Below, piece after piece: positions 46,153-58,299 of a stretch of 64,000 nucleotides of DNA; the stretch's first letter is position 1, and the number at the start of each line of letters is the position of its first letter. This DNA comes from Ochotona curzoniae (taxonomy: Eukaryota > Chordata > Mammalia > Lagomorpha > Ochotonidae): positions 76,922,501-76,986,500 of the forward strand of contig NW_024466599.1 in assembly GCF_017591425.1 (NCBI RefSeq), read 5' to 3'. The notes beneath the pieces were generated by a model. That model made no database searches and was not told the DNA's origin. It was given only the letters and a program-made list of their open reading frames with translations. The translations under genes and the position numbers were made by a program.

Positions 46153-48334
46153 AATGTATGACTTACAAAAGTTCAGGTGCTTATAATATCATTCAAAGTT
46201 GCTACAGTAGCTACAGCAATGCACTGTCAGACCTTGACACTGGAGTCGGACACATGCCAGGAAAGGAAAAGATGAGAACACTCTCCAGGTGTCCTGGTGT
46301 GGCTATGGCATGGACGCAGCAAAACTCCTAAAGAAGGGAGGAAGGAGACACTGGCTAGAAAACACATGGTGTAACGATAGCCCTGGTGTGCAGGGGTGAG
46401 AGGATACAGGACAGAGGGTCCACACACCAGGGTTTCACTGCCAGCCACTTTTGTATGTGCATGTGGTGGAGCAGATTTGAAGTGCACAAACAAAACGCAT
46501 ATACTTACATATGTGCATTTATATAAGTGTATGTCTAATTTGCGTGTGCTCCAATATAGGTTCCAATCTGTTTTTGCAAACTTTGAAATATAAGAATGAA
46601 TATTCCAAACTTAGAACAGGGTGCAAATGGAGAGTAAAATGGGCATGAGTTTGGCTATCTTCTTAATTATTAGTCTCTACGCACTCATGTCATTCCATGC
46701 TCAGGGGCAGGAGCAGTTTTGAATAAAGACCACAAAAAATAGCAGTACCATTGGATAAGCATAACATAAGTCTGGAATACAAGCTGTTTTCAGAAAATAT
46801 AGAAAACTGACCCATATTGGCATTCCAACAGTTCCTGTTTCTTTTCCTTCTTTTCATTTCATAAGAAGCCTTGTACCTTATGACAGAAAGACTGGTTTAA
46901 AATTAAACTCATGTTGAAGTCCTGGGAACACAAGTGTGCTCTAGTGATGTGAGGTAGCAGGATGCAAAGCAGAACCCAAAAATCAAACTTCTGTCCAAAA
47001 AATGATTGCCTTGAATTATATATTACGTGACTTATTTGGGAGAAAAGCAAAACTATGTGGTCACTCTTGAGTTATCAATGTTATCATTAAGACATTTCCC
47101 TTTCCCCCGTTTCTTCAGAAACTGTGTTATCAAAACCAGTGAAGTCTTACATTTACCTTTGGAAGGGCTAAGAAAAGAACCTTGAGCAATTATGAGTTTG
47201 TATTTGATGGTGAAACTAATTTACTTGCCCCTCAACACACAGGAGGATATATTACGAATTAAGCTCTGCAAGAATGTCAGCTTGGTGATGCCAGGCAACA
47301 TCTTGAGACTTTTGAATACACTTGCTTCAGTCATTTAGCTGCAAACAGGAATAGCCCAGAGTAGTTCAAAATTCAAGGAATCCAAAATTTGCTTCTGTGG
47401 TACTTTGGAAAGCTTAAGAAAATGCTGTTTCGAGCAACATGATTATCGGATGCCTGTAAAGAACCTCAGAGTAAATGGAGGAATGACACGGAGCCTTTAA
47501 GACATTTGATTTCTTCAAGGACATTCTTTGATTATGCACTCAGATCTCTAAACCAAGAGTGTGCAGAAGGCTATAATACATGCCAAAGAATTAGAAAGGT
47601 TTCTGGGAAGCCAGAACGTTCCTTAGGAAACATTTTGACTTTCATGATTTGTCTTCACTTTAGAGAACTGGTAAAATTTGTCTCATGTTTCCAAGCCTTC
47701 TTCTCTGAGTTTTCTGCATTAAAAGTATTTGAAATTGTGTGTCTCTTTTTGCCACAAAGCAAAACAGTTATTGGTGAGTGTTAAAGACTATTTTCTGGAA
47801 AGATAGGGTAGTAATATCTCCAGGTCAGGCCCTCCTGAGGGGTAGGAGTCAAGACTCCTATAGCATATCTGTCTTGAAGGTTGATTCACATACCTTTTGC
47901 ATACATCAAGAAAAATTCCTAATTACCAATTTACGATCAAGGAGCTCAGGTAGCATCTTTTCTGATATCCCAAGTAAAAGTTAATTTTTCATGCTGTAAC
48001 CATTGGATTTGCTCATACAATAGAATGGTACCTCAAAGCTCTGCTTATTTTATGGAACAATAACATGAAACATCCATTAAAAGCCATTTATGTGAATGCA
48101 CAAGGAAACGAAAAAAAAACAATGGAAAAGTGAATCAAAAGGCAGAAGAATAGAAGTCAAGAGACATCATGGAGACACACAAACAGATTTATCCATCCTC
48201 ATGTCCAATGACTACTCTGATCACAAAGAAGATGGTCTACCAGAAAGAGTCTAAAAATTAGAAGGAGCACAATGTAATGTAACTTAGAGATACTTCCTTA
48301 AAAGCTACTTTTCAGAGCACGTCAAGTTATTTCT
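46153..48334. other. Unique sequence, no gene seen
   Basis: 2.2 kb with no repeat family recognised. 47100-47780 is relatively clean, with few low-complexity runs. The 92-codon frame at 47506-47784 has no recognised domain. Confidence 0.4.
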
Positions 48335-50465
48335 GTTTTCAGATGGCATGGTTCTCTATATACAGGAACCAAAAAAGTCTTCTAAAAGATTATTGCAACT
48401 CATAAGAGAGTTTGGTAAGGTTGCAGGATTTAAAGTCATCACACAAAAAGCAATAGCCTTGGGCCCAGCACAGTAACCTAGTGGCTAAAGTCCTCATCTT
48501 GCAGACTCCAGGATCCCATATGGGTGCCAGTTCTAATCCTGGAGGCTCCTCTTCCCATCCAGGTCCCTGCCTATGGCTTGGGAAAGCAGTTGAGGATGGT
48601 TTGAAGTCTTGGGTCCTTGCACTTGTGTGGGAAACCTGGAGGAGGATCCTGGCTCCTTACTTCAGATCAGCTCAACTCTAGCTATTGTAGCCCCTTAGGG
48701 AGTGAATCATCAGAGAGAAGATCTTCCTGTCTCTCCTTCTCTATATATATCTGATTTTTTCAATAAAATAAATAAATAAATATTTTTAAAAATTAATAGT
48801 TTTCACATACACAGACAACCTCATGTGTAAGAAAGAGCTTGTAAAATCAGTCCGAATTACAATAGCTTGGGGAAAAAAATAAACTTAGTAACTTGAAATA
48901 AATTTAACCAAGAATATTAGGGATATCTATGATGAAATTATAAAATATTAAAGAAATAAATAAGGAAATACTAACAAATTGAAAAATCTCCCACATTCAT
49001 GGATTGATAAAATGAATACAATCAAAACATCCATATTACTGAAAACAGCTTACAGATTCAATGTGATCCCAATGAAAATACCTTTGCCACTGTTCTCAGA
49101 CATAGGTGAAAAACGGTATTGAATTCATATGGAAATACAAAGAGACCCCCAAATAGCTAAAGCAATCTTCAATGAAAACAAAGCTGGAGTCATCACAATA
49201 CCAGAGTTGAAGATGTACCACAGCAAAGTTGTAATCAAAACATGCTGGTACTGGCACAAAAATAGATGCACAGATCAATGAATAAAATAAAATAAATAAA
49301 ATAATTCTTAACAAGCAATATGATATTAACCCAGGCAGGAAGGAATTTTCTTAAACAGCTGGTGCTGAGAAAATTGGGTCTACATGTGCAGAAATACAAA
49401 GTAAGACCCCTAGCTTATACCTTATACAAAAATCAACTCAAAAATGGATCAGAAATCTAAACGTACAAACTGGTATCATCAATCTTTGAGAGGAAAGCAT
49501 TTGGAAAACTCTGTATGAGACAGGTGTAGACGAGGAATTCTTGGAAAAGACCCTTGAGGCAGGCAGTTAAGCAAAGGATGGAGGATTAATAGCCAGGATC
49601 TAAAAAGAGCTCAAAAAGAGCTCAAAAACAGCAAGAAGAAAAACAACAACAATCTGTTGAGAAATGGGCAAAGGACATGAACAACCAGTTTTCAATGGAT
49701 GAATCCAAATGACTAAAAGACAACCAAAATGTGCAGAGATTCTAGGCAACAGGGAAATGCACATAATAAAAAAAAAGAGATTTTGCTTCATACTAGATAA
49801 TAATCACAAAACATCGCTAGCAAGGATGTGGGGGGAAATGTATCATAATCTACTACTGGTGGCAATGTAAATGTACAGTAATAAAGGAAGGCAGTGATTG
49901 TTCTGAAAACAGGTCTATCACATGACCCAGACAGTCCATTCCTGGGGATTTACCCAGATGAAATGCAAAGGCCATCTGAGACATACGCTTAGTGCTGCAC
50001 AACTAACGGTCGCTAAAAAATGGAACCAACGCAGCTATTCACCAGCTGATGGCTGGAGAAAGAGAATGTTGTATATACACACTGTAGAATACTACTACTA
50101 CAACAAAGGGAACGCAAAAGGAAACCATCATGACTAACAAAATAAGCTGATCCCAAAGACAAATGTCATATGTTTGCCTGGCAACTAATACACCAAGGAA
50201 AAAAAAAAATAATATGGGGAAGATCAACATTCTGATGTTCAATTATGTTTTATTGCCTCTGTTTATACACTCCAGTGGGTTGTTAACCCTGTGACTGTGA
50301 AATGAAATAAAATATGTCATTGTATTTTTTCAATAAAAGAAAGAAGGATGAGCAGAGCATGCACAACAGGGAGGGTAGGGTGGGAAGTATCAAACATATT
50401 CCTAAATTTGCTTTGTGAAATATGTGAAATTTGTTCACTCTGTACAAATTAAGTATTGAAATAAA
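48335..50465 (+). mobile_element. L1 ORF2 C-terminal half and 3' UTR, interrupted by a SINE
   Basis: Landmarks in order: the reverse-transcriptase active-site neighbourhood (CAGATGGCATGGTTCTCTAT at 48341, where the family usually has an Ala-Asp-Asp core), TTTGGTAAGGTTGCAGGATT (48411), and after the SINE GGAAATACTAACAAATTGAA (48962). Then come TTCAATGTGATCCCAATGAA (49056), GGTACTGGCACAAAAATAGA (49246), AACTGGTATCATCAATC, GGCAATGTAAATGTACAG (49861) and CATGACCCAGACAGTCCATT (49920). The 3' part lacks frame integrity. It ends AAATTAAGTATTGAAATAAA near 50465, older than the L1s at 14.6, 43 and 56 kb. Confidence 0.82.
48462..48790 (+). mobile_element. C-type SINE inserted in L1 ORF2
   Basis: Full-length copy from GGGCCCAGCACAGTAACCTA to the AAATAAATAAATATTTTTAA tail. 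L1 text (CACACAAAAAGCAATAGCC before, TTTTCACATACACAGAC after) reads across it, so the SINE is younger. AATAG occurs at both edges but no longer duplication is certain. Confidence 0.9.
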
Positions 50466-50485
50466 TAAGTTGAAAACCGACTCCT

Positions 50486-50822
50486 GGGGCCCGGCGTGAT
50501 AGCGTAGTGGCTAAAGTCCTTGCCTTGCATGCGCCTGAGATCCCATATGGTCACTGGTTCTAATCCCGGCAGCCCTGCTTCCCAACCAGCTCCCTGCTTG
50601 TGGCCTGGGAAAGCAGTTGAAGATGGCCCAAAACCTTGGGACTCTGCACCTGCGTGAGAGACCCCGAAGAGCTCCTGGATCCTGGCTTCGGATTGGCTCA
50701 GCTCCAGCCATTGCGGTCACTTAGGGAGTGAACCATCAGATGGAAGATCTTCCTCTCTGTCTCTCCTCTCTGTATTTCTGCCTTTCCAATAAAAATAAAC
50801 CTTAAAAAAATAAAACAAAAAT
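50486..50822 (+). mobile_element. C-type SINE with target-site duplication
   Basis: AAAACCGACTCCT (50473-50485) and AAAACCAACTCCT (50823-50835) differ by one transition. The head keeps GGGCCCGGCGTGATAGCGTA. It inserted immediately beyond the tail of the old L1. Confidence 0.94.
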
Positions 50823-50889
50823 AAAACCAACTCCTCTTTTGTATGAGCCGAAACACCTTTTTTTCTTATTTGTTACTTTTTCAGGTTTT

Positions 50890-51222
50890 TTTTAAGATTT
50901 ATTTTTATTATTATTATTATTTTTTATTGGAAAGGCGGATATACAGAGAGGAGAGACAGAAAGGAAGATCTTCCGTCCAGTGATTCACTCCCCAAGTGAG
51001 CGCAACGGGCCGATATTATGCCAATCCAAAGCCAGGAGCCTCTTCCAGGTCTCCCACGCGGGTGCAGGGTCCCAAAGCTTTGGGCCGTCCTTGACTGCTT
51101 TCCCAGACCACAGGCAGGGAGCTGGAAGGGAAGCGGGGCTGCCGAGATAGAACTAATGCCCATATGGGATCCCGGGCGTGCAAGGCAAAGACCTTAACCA
51201 CTTGCGCCACCGCGCCGGGCCC
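50890..51222 (-). mobile_element. Young C-type SINE with perfect duplication
   Basis: ACTTTTTCAGGTTTT is repeated exactly at 50875-50889 and 51223-51237. The young subfamily marks are an extra (TTA)n stretch in the tail (TTATTATTATTATTATTTTT) and a head read on this strand as CCACTTGCGCCACCGCGCCG. CpGs are largely intact. Confidence 0.96.
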
Positions 51223-51453
51223 ACTTTTTCAGGTTTTAAGTCAGTTATGTTCAATGTGTGCCTTTTGAGTGTATCTAATCGTTGGATTCTCCTGATGATC
51301 ACAAGCTACCCTGGCCACCTGCTGTGTGAGGAACAATGGTAAGAAGGCTCAGCCAATCAATGCAGAAAGCTAAGCTGACACAGTTGATGACAGGGTCTGT
51401 CCTCACCACCCCTGACCCAGACATCTGGGTTCTGCTGGCCCTGGTTCTCTGTG

Positions 51454-51461
51454 TGACGTCA
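51454..51461. promoter_or_regulatory. Perfect CRE word TGACGTCA
   Basis: The palindromic CREB/ATF consensus lies in a GC-balanced pocket (51290-51480) with an inverted CCAAT-like GCCAATC at 51353. Because it contains a CpG, chance occurrence is lower than base composition suggests, but no promoter can be shown. Confidence 0.3.
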
Positions 51462-52879
51462 CACATGTGAGGGAAGAAGACCCACACTGACCACTTGCAA
51501 TGGCAGAGGGTATGCTTACTACAGGAAATGATGCTTATAACATATTAGGTAATCCCACCTTTTTCCAGGTACTGGCATGCAGGTGGCCACATTCTCATAC
51601 AGAATGGTAAGCAATTGTCTAAGCCCCTTGACTCAGAGTGTCCCTATTTGAACTCTGTGTAGCAACTATTTCCCTTGCAACATATGCAAGTATTAAAAAT
51701 AAAGAATAAGAGAAATTTAAAGAAGTAAAAAGGAGAAAGGAAGAGAAAATATAGAGAAATGCAAAAGCTTATGAGGAAATATCTGAGAAGCTTCTTTTTG
51801 TTAATGTGGATTTTGAAATTTCTAGAGAGAAACGGAGCATATGCAGATTCTCTGAGGACTGTGTGGTTCCTTGTTGATGACCGGACTTCAGAATGCCACA
51901 CAACATTTATTTTTCAGGCACATTCCTCTACTTCCTATTATTTTACTCAAACTACTACACAATGCCATTCCAGATAAAGCCCATAGAGTGATAGAACATG
52001 GCAAAATAAAAACGACTTTCTTGATTCTTCTTTGTTTCTACATACAAAAACTCAGAACCCAAGTAGTCAATGAGGAGAGCAACAGAACTAAGGAAATCAT
52101 CTTGCTTTCCATTGGTGTGGCTATTGCCTCATGAGACGGCACTTACACAGAATGGAAAGCACATAGGATCAAAGTGACTCTTGGGGACCTAGGGCAAGTT
52201 AAAATTCTGCAAGAAAGAAAATCAGAATCATAGGCCATTCTCTATGTATCAGAATATAAACTAGCAACAATAAACATAACCCTATCAGGCACACTTTCCA
52301 GACCTGTATCTTATCATGCTCAATAGAATCATAGTTATTTTTTCACTAATTTCGTATCTGCTGATGTCCACATAAGGTTTGAAGTTTTGATTGCTTGTGT
52401 TGTGTATCATAGTAACTCACCAGATGTGTGTGTGTATACACATATGCGTGTATGTGTGTTGTGTGTATGCATCTTAAATTTGTGAAGAAATTTTCCATGT
52501 AAAAAAAGGCGGTATGGAATTCTCAATGTGTTCAACTACTTCACAAATTTCCCTTTTAGTTTTAGCAGAAATTGAATCACCAAATGAGCTACACAGATGC
52601 TTTTTCTTATGCCATATTAAATGTGATGGCCAAGGGCAGGAAGTTAATATTGGCACTGCTTTCAGACATGATCAGTAACATCTCAGTATGAATAAGAACT
52701 CCACAAAGAGAAGTGCTGGTGGAAACATGATGCATTTTCATCTGATACACTAATACAAAAGTGGAGTTTATGGCTGCATAATTCAAATGCTGATCAGTAG
52801 GAAAGCCTAGGTCCTGACACAAGTATAAACATGGGTTATAAATCAGTCATAGAAAGAGCGTTGCACTGTTCAAGATGTA

Positions 52880-53320
52880 AGGTCCTGTCCAAATTTACAA
52901 GCTGTTTGCAGAGCCTCTGAGACTAATGGATGAATAAAATATTCCAGCCAACTAGCAAAGCAAGTAGTATGCATGATTGAAAAGTACTGTGGCTGACGGC
53001 TCTGATTAATGAGGGATAAATCACTGTTAATGCTTGTAATAAACATCATGGGCTGTATTTCACCACTCAGCAACGAGGGTGCTGTATAGGCTCCACTGGC
53101 TTAAGAACTGTGGATTAAACAACGACTAATTAGTGGCTGGTGTAGGATCTGCCATGATTTTCAGCTCACAGCAGAGGAGCCCTGTGCACTGGCTGCAGAG
53201 CGAGACACTCTGCCCTCTTCTAGTCCCACAGCGCTATGGTGGACTTCGAATACTTTCTGCGTCTGATTTTATTCTGAGCGTAGTTAGAGTATAATCGTGT
53301 TTAAACAATACCCAGGCTGT
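52880..53320. promoter_or_regulatory. Candidate conserved non-coding element
   Basis: Repeat-free and low in slippage. ATTA cores (GACTAATGG, GATTAATGAGGG, CACTGTTAATGC, GGATTAAACAACGACTAATT at 53111) mix with GC-richer parts and retained CpGs (GTCCCACAGCGCTATGG at 53223, CTTTCTGCGTCTG). Same reasoning and limits as for the 11.4 kb block. Confidence 0.3.
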
Positions 53321-53946
53321 TTCAGGAAATGGTAGAATTGAGTTACATGGTTTTGTCATTGTTGGTACCTACTAGCTGGGGAGGCAGAATTGCACCTGCT
53401 CTGGTGCACTTAGATGTGGCTGGCACCTTAGTACTTCAAGGAGCCATGTGTAGACTGACGAGTACAGATGGCTTTCAACTTACAATGCAGTTCCCACCAA
53501 ATAAATCCATTAGCTGAAAACCTCAGGAGTCAAAACTGCATTGAATTTGCCTACTCAATCATACATCTTTTTGTTCACCAACACAGCATGCTGTGGAGGA
53601 TGGGTTGTTTCCTGTGAATCAAGAGTTTTGCACAGAGAACTTTGTTTTCAAAGAATCATGCAAATATTCCAAGAATCCTGAGCGAACGGCTGAGAGGAGG
53701 GAGCCAGAACATCTTCTTAGAGGAAACAGTAAGTGGGACATGAGACGAAGGACGGGATAATGAAGAATTCTGAAAAGGAAGGTGAGAGGAAAATTAGGTA
53801 CTAAGAACAAGGGCTAAGTGTCCAGTGCAGCAAAATCTGTCGCCTAAGGGAGAAATATCTCTATGGAACTAAAGCAAAGGGCTCTGTTGGTGGGAGTTCA
53901 AAGGCAAGAGCAATAGACACATGGCAAATTTGAGACACACTTTGAA

Positions 53947-54264
53947 GATTTTTTTTATTATTACTATTATTTTTTATTGGAAAGGCGGATATACAGAGAG
54001 GAGAGACAGAGAGGAAGACCTCCCGTCCGATGATTCACTCCCCAAGTGAGCACAACGACCGATACTATGCCAATCCAAAGCCAGGAGCCTCTTCCGGGTC
54101 TCCCACGTGGGGGCAGGGTCCCACAGCTTTGGGCCGTCCTCTACTGCTTTTCCCAGGCCACAAGCAGGGAGCTGGAAGGGAAGCGGGGCTGCTGGGATAG
54201 ATCTGGATCTATCCTGGGCTTGGAAGGTAAGGACCTTAACCACTTGCGCCACCACGCCGGGCCC
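53947..54264 (-). mobile_element. Young C-type SINE with target-site duplication
   Basis: GAGACACACTTTGAA (53932-53946) and GAAACACACTTTAAA (54265-54279) flank it. Young-class tail (TTATTACTATTATTTTTTATT) and head. A small rearrangement replaces the B-box region: AGATCTGGATCTATCC at 54200-54215 stands where others have the GGTTCTAATCC complement. Confidence 0.94.
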
Positions 54265-54279
54265 GAAACACACTTTAAA

Positions 54280-54504
54280 TGTCAGACTGGAATCCCCTGC
54301 AATCAGTGGAGGCCTTCAATTGTGAGAAAAAAATGACATCATTGATAATTTGCTCATATCCTAATGTGAGGCCACATCACCTGGAAACATGGACGTGCCG
54401 CTGATTAAGGCTAAGTCATTGAAGCTGGGGATTTCTTCTAAGGTGAGTGAATAGTGCGGAAAAAAAATGAGCAATTTCAAACAGTAAACAATGACAACAA
54501 CGTA
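54280..54504. other. Unassigned sequence
   Basis: Short unique stretch before the L1. No gene. Confidence 0.35.
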
Positions 54505-55855
54505 ATAAAGTTGGAGTATATTAGAAAATGTAGGAAATACCCTGCAAGACCTAGGAGTAGGTCCCGACTTTCTAAGAAGGACACCAAAAGCAATAGCAGT
54601 TGAGAACAGAATAAACAAATGGGACCTCATCAAACTAAGAAGCTTCTGTACAGCAAGGGAAACAATCAATAAAGTAAAAAAGCAACCCACAGAGTGGGAG
54701 AAGATCTTTGCACACTATATAGGCGATAGGGGGCTAATTTCCAGGATATACAAAGAACTTCAAAACAACCAAAAAACCAAAACAAACAAGCCACTCAAGA
54801 AATGGGCATGGGAAATGGGCAAACATATCACAAAGGAACAAGTCCAAATGGCAAACAAACATATGAAAAAATGCTCCAGTTCCCTGGCAATAAGGGAAAT
54901 CCAAATTAAGACATCAATGAGGTACCACCTAACATCAGCAAGATTGGCCCACATAAACAAGAACACCAACGACGCTTGCTGGCGAGGATGCGGGGAAAAG
55001 GGAACCCTACTCCACTGCTGGTGGAGCTGCAAATTGGTACAGCCCTTATGGAAATCAGTATGGAGAACACTCAAACAACTCAAAATCTGCATACCATATG
55101 ACCCAGCAATAGCACTCCTAGGAATATATCCAAAACACCTGTTTCACGACAAACCAACATGCATCCCTATGTTCATAGCAGCACAATCAGTAATTGCAAA
55201 AACATGGAAGCAACCGAAATGCCCATCAGCAGAAGATTGGATAAGAAAGCTTTGGTTCATCTACTCCATGGAATACGACTCAGCTATTAAAAAAAAAACA
55301 AAATGCAGTTCTTTGTGGCTAAATGGGCCCAACTGGAAACTATAATGCTAAGGGAAATGAGCGAATCCCAAAAGGTTAGATACCACATGTTTGCCTTGAT
55401 TTAACCTGTAATTTTTGTTTGGTTGTTTGTTATTTTTTGAACCTGTCATTGATACTGTCTCAACCCAGATGTTTCGAAGAATGGAACTTGCATTATTTTT
55501 AGCATATTGTTTACTCAATACTATGTCAATTAATTCCATAATGTTGTATATTGATACTGAGGTTTTGTTGGGGCTTTTAACTGACTGGGAACTTTACTCT
55601 GTTAGCTCTACCTTCAGACCAGAGAAATTCTCCCCAAGAGGCCACTGAACTTATCTGGACAATAAGACGCTGGACTTTATGCTAGGTATATGCTTGCAAT
55701 GAAGGAATCTCAACTGAACTTGAACTGTGGTTATGCAGCAAGGTGGAGGACTCCACTGTGGGGGGAAGGGTATGGAAGGGGCGGGGGGATTCCCCAGTGC
55801 CTATAAAACTGTATCACATAATACAATGTTAATAACAATAAAAAAATTTTTCCTT
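54505..55855 (+). mobile_element. 5'-truncated L1: ORF2 C-terminus and 3' UTR
   Basis: L1 text starts near 54505-54545 (GGTCCCGACTTTCTAAGAAG) and runs without large gaps to the 3' UTR and a short A-rich end (AACAATAAAAAAATTT at 55835). The 3' UTR contains a G-rich patch (GGGGGGAAGGGTATGG..GGGGCGGGGGG, 55758-55787), the polypurine/G-rich feature common to mammalian L1 3' UTRs. Its 3' UTR does not resemble that of the 14.6, 43 and 56 kb copies, so it belongs to another L1 subfamily. Confidence 0.9.
54545..55404 (+). pseudogene. L1 ORF2 C-terminal fragment (zinc-knuckle domain)
   Basis: The frame at 54815-55345 encodes 176 residues of the ORF2p C-terminal region. It includes the cysteine-rich cluster [18 protein letters not shown] (spacing C-x3-C-x8-H-C-x3-C) and the following [15 protein letters not shown] and [19 protein letters not shown]. 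The intact family protein is the L1 endonuclease/reverse transcriptase, and this tail binds RNA. The frame ends early because an A10 run at 55289-55298 shifts it. In another frame the family C-terminus continues (..[18 protein letters not shown]..) to a TAA at 55402. Earlier stops break the frame between 54545 and 54815. Not functional. Confidence 0.9.
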
Positions 55856-56525
55856 CCATTGTGATCAGTAAGGATATGTTACAACTTCCATTTTTTCAAT
55901 TTGCTGAGATTACAAACTAACATATGGTCCATCTTAGAGAAGGCTCCTCGTATTGTTGAAAAGAACGTGTCTTCTGCAATCATAATATGGAATGTTGTGT
56001 AAATATCAAATAGGTCCACACACACCATAATGTAATTCATGCTGTTTTTTTCCTATTTTGATTTTTTATCTAGTTGTTCTGTGCATTGATGGAAGTGGAG
56101 TGTTGACATCCTGTATTATCATCGTGTTGTAGTCTAGGTCTCCATTTATATTCATTATCAGTTGTTTTAAACAGCAAGGATCCCTGGAATTAGGTGCAAT
56201 TGACTGTAGTCATATATTCCTTTTTTAATTAAAACCTTAATCATCACATAATGTACTTCTTCGACTTTTAACAGTTTGGGCTAAAGTCTGCTTATCTGCT
56301 GCTAGGATGGCATTGTTTTCCGTTAGCATGGAGTATCTTTTCCAATTCACTTTCAATCTGCATGTATTTTATTAGTGAGGTACATTTCCTATTGGCACAT
56401 GCAGATGATTTTTTTTTATCTTTTTCAGGGTTTAAATTTATCTTCTAATTGGAGAAATTAGGCCATTTAAAGTCAAGGTTATCAATGAAATGTCTGGTTC
56501 TGCTTTTTCCCCATTATGACATAGT
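55856..56525 (-). mobile_element. L1 ORF2 endonuclease-region fragment
   Basis: Read on the minus strand, this covers the start of the ORF2 endonuclease and sequence after it: the complement of GTGAGGTACATTTCCTATTG (56375) corresponds to the 'QETHLT' region, and GGTCCATCTTAGAGAAGGC (55925) and ATGGAATGTTGTGTAAATAT (55988) to later parts. Heavily decayed. It sits tail-to-tail with the plus-strand L1 ending at 55855. Confidence 0.6.
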
Positions 56526-57149
56526 TCTATAAATTCAAGGATTTCCTTTACCCTGTCCCCAAATCCACACCCCAACAGAATAATTTCCACTATATTGTTA
56601 GTATAGTGTGGTTCTTCATCACAGTCATATGTCCATCATTACGGGCATGGACAATGGCAGAGTCCAGCATCCTATTGTTAAGACATAGTAAACAGTTTCA
56701 TTGGGAATCCATCTTTGATTTGGAAGTAGAGACACATACTGTATTGTATTCTCACATCTGGATATGACAGTCTCCATTACACGGTTACTATACATCCCCT
56801 TAAACAAAAAGCCACAAAACAAAAATCAAAAAGAGGAAGAAAAATAGAAATTTACAATGCCATGAAGTTAAATAGCATGCTATTGAATGACTAATGTGTT
56901 ACTGAAAAACTGAAAAAAAAAATCAAGAAGCTTCTTGAAGAAAATGTTGCTATGCGTAATCTATGACTCAGTGAAGAACTTAATATGAGAAAAACAAAAC
57001 TATTTTGAAGAAAGGAAAATAAAAGCAAAAATATCAATATCCATGAGATACAGTTTCTGCTAATTTTTGTTGGTGACATGTATACCTTTAGGCAACAAAT
57101 AAATGGTTCTTGTTTTTCAAATCTAGTCTATTAATCTGTGAGATTCAGA

Positions 57150-57900
57150 GTTATTATGAATAGGTGGCAATTTGAATCTCTCATTTTCACAGTGGGTTGT
57201 TCATTGTTTCATTTAGTCTTCTGTCGTTATTTTACTGGGATGTTCTTCACATTTGCCTTTGGTTTTGACAGGCACTACTCCATTTCTTTGTCAAAAGAGT
57301 ATATTTTTTTTTCATATGAACATTTAAGGATCTGTTCATTATGCTTGATTGATTACCATGTGTCATGGTAAAGATCACTTTTGCTCAACACTGTTGGGAG
57401 TTCTGTGCCCTTCTGGGATTTTTTCTAATTCTTTCTCCAGATTAGGGACATTTTCCTTTATTATTCATTGAATACACCTTTAAACGTAGCTTATCTTTCT
57501 GCACCTTCTGGAACTCACATAACTCTTATATTTGGCCATTTAATAATGTCTGTTAATTATCGAATACTTCTTTTAGCTTGATCCAACTCTGCTTCCAGCT
57601 TTTTGATTGTTTCCCCACTGTGACTAGAAATATCTCCCAATTCTGAGATTCTTTCTTCTGTCTCCTTCATTCTAGTGTTGGAAATTCTCACAAATTTTTA
57701 ATTTGCTCTATTGCATTTTTCATTCCCAATACTTTGATTTGATTTTGTTTCAGTGTTGCTCTATCCCATGTGACATATTCCTTAAATTCCTTGAACTCTG
57801 TATGTGCTTTTCATTGTTGATAAGAAGCTTTATAACACTTTTTTTTTAAATTTTATGTCACCTGTTTTCTCAATGCATCCCTCTGTTGGCAAACACTTTT
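57150..57900 (-). pseudogene. L1 ORF1 remnant
   Basis: On the minus strand this region parallels the ORF1 at 43.5-44.3 kb: complement of CTTTCTGCACCTTCTGGAAC (57498) and GGGAGTTCTGTGCCCTTCTG (57395) in the RNA-recognition domain, and of TTCTGAGATTCTTTCTTCTG (57641) in the coiled coil. An internal deletion near 57305 removes part of the C-terminal domain. No continuous frame remains. The encoded family protein is the L1 RNA chaperone. Confidence 0.7.
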
Positions 57901-58299
57901 GTTCCATTGTAGGAGATTCTTAAGTAATATTCATTATACGTTTGTCTCTTTTTTCACTCTTGGTCATTGTTTTTTTTTGTAAGCAGGTGCTTCTCCTTTG
58001 AGCAGATTTCTAAGCTGTTTCACCCACAGGTCTACAGTTCAGTTTTATTAATTGTGTTTGCAGTTACTTGTGCCTCTTCCTCCAGTGAGTTTCAGGTTTG
58101 AGCTTTTGTGTTAAGCTTCACCATTACTCTAAAGCCTTAGTTCCTGGCTCACCGCTCTCCACCTCCTGTGATCCCATGCTGTGGTTGCACCATTGTGTAT
58201 ACAATCTTTCTTCCACTTGCAGTTCTAGCAGTTCCCAAGACTAGGAAGACACCAACAGCCCTATATAGCTAGGTTGTTGGTGTTGCGGATTTTGCCAGA

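Larger units (their letters stand above)
51238..53931. other. Unique sequence, no gene seen
   Basis: 2.7 kb without a recognised repeat family. It contains a CRE word (51454-51461), an interrupted (GT)n stretch at 52422-52470, and the candidate conserved block at 52880-53320. Open frames are short and opposed. Confidence 0.45.

Noticed and set aside
46600..48330. Search for exons of a host gene in the longer unique stretches
   Set aside because: Short frames have no paired AG/GT splice sites with polypyrimidine tracts plus conserved peptide character. I could not support any exon.
51454..51461. Promoter called from the CRE palindrome
   Set aside because: A single 8-base word can occur by chance in 64 kb. 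No CpG island, start site or downstream exon. Kept only as a low-confidence site.
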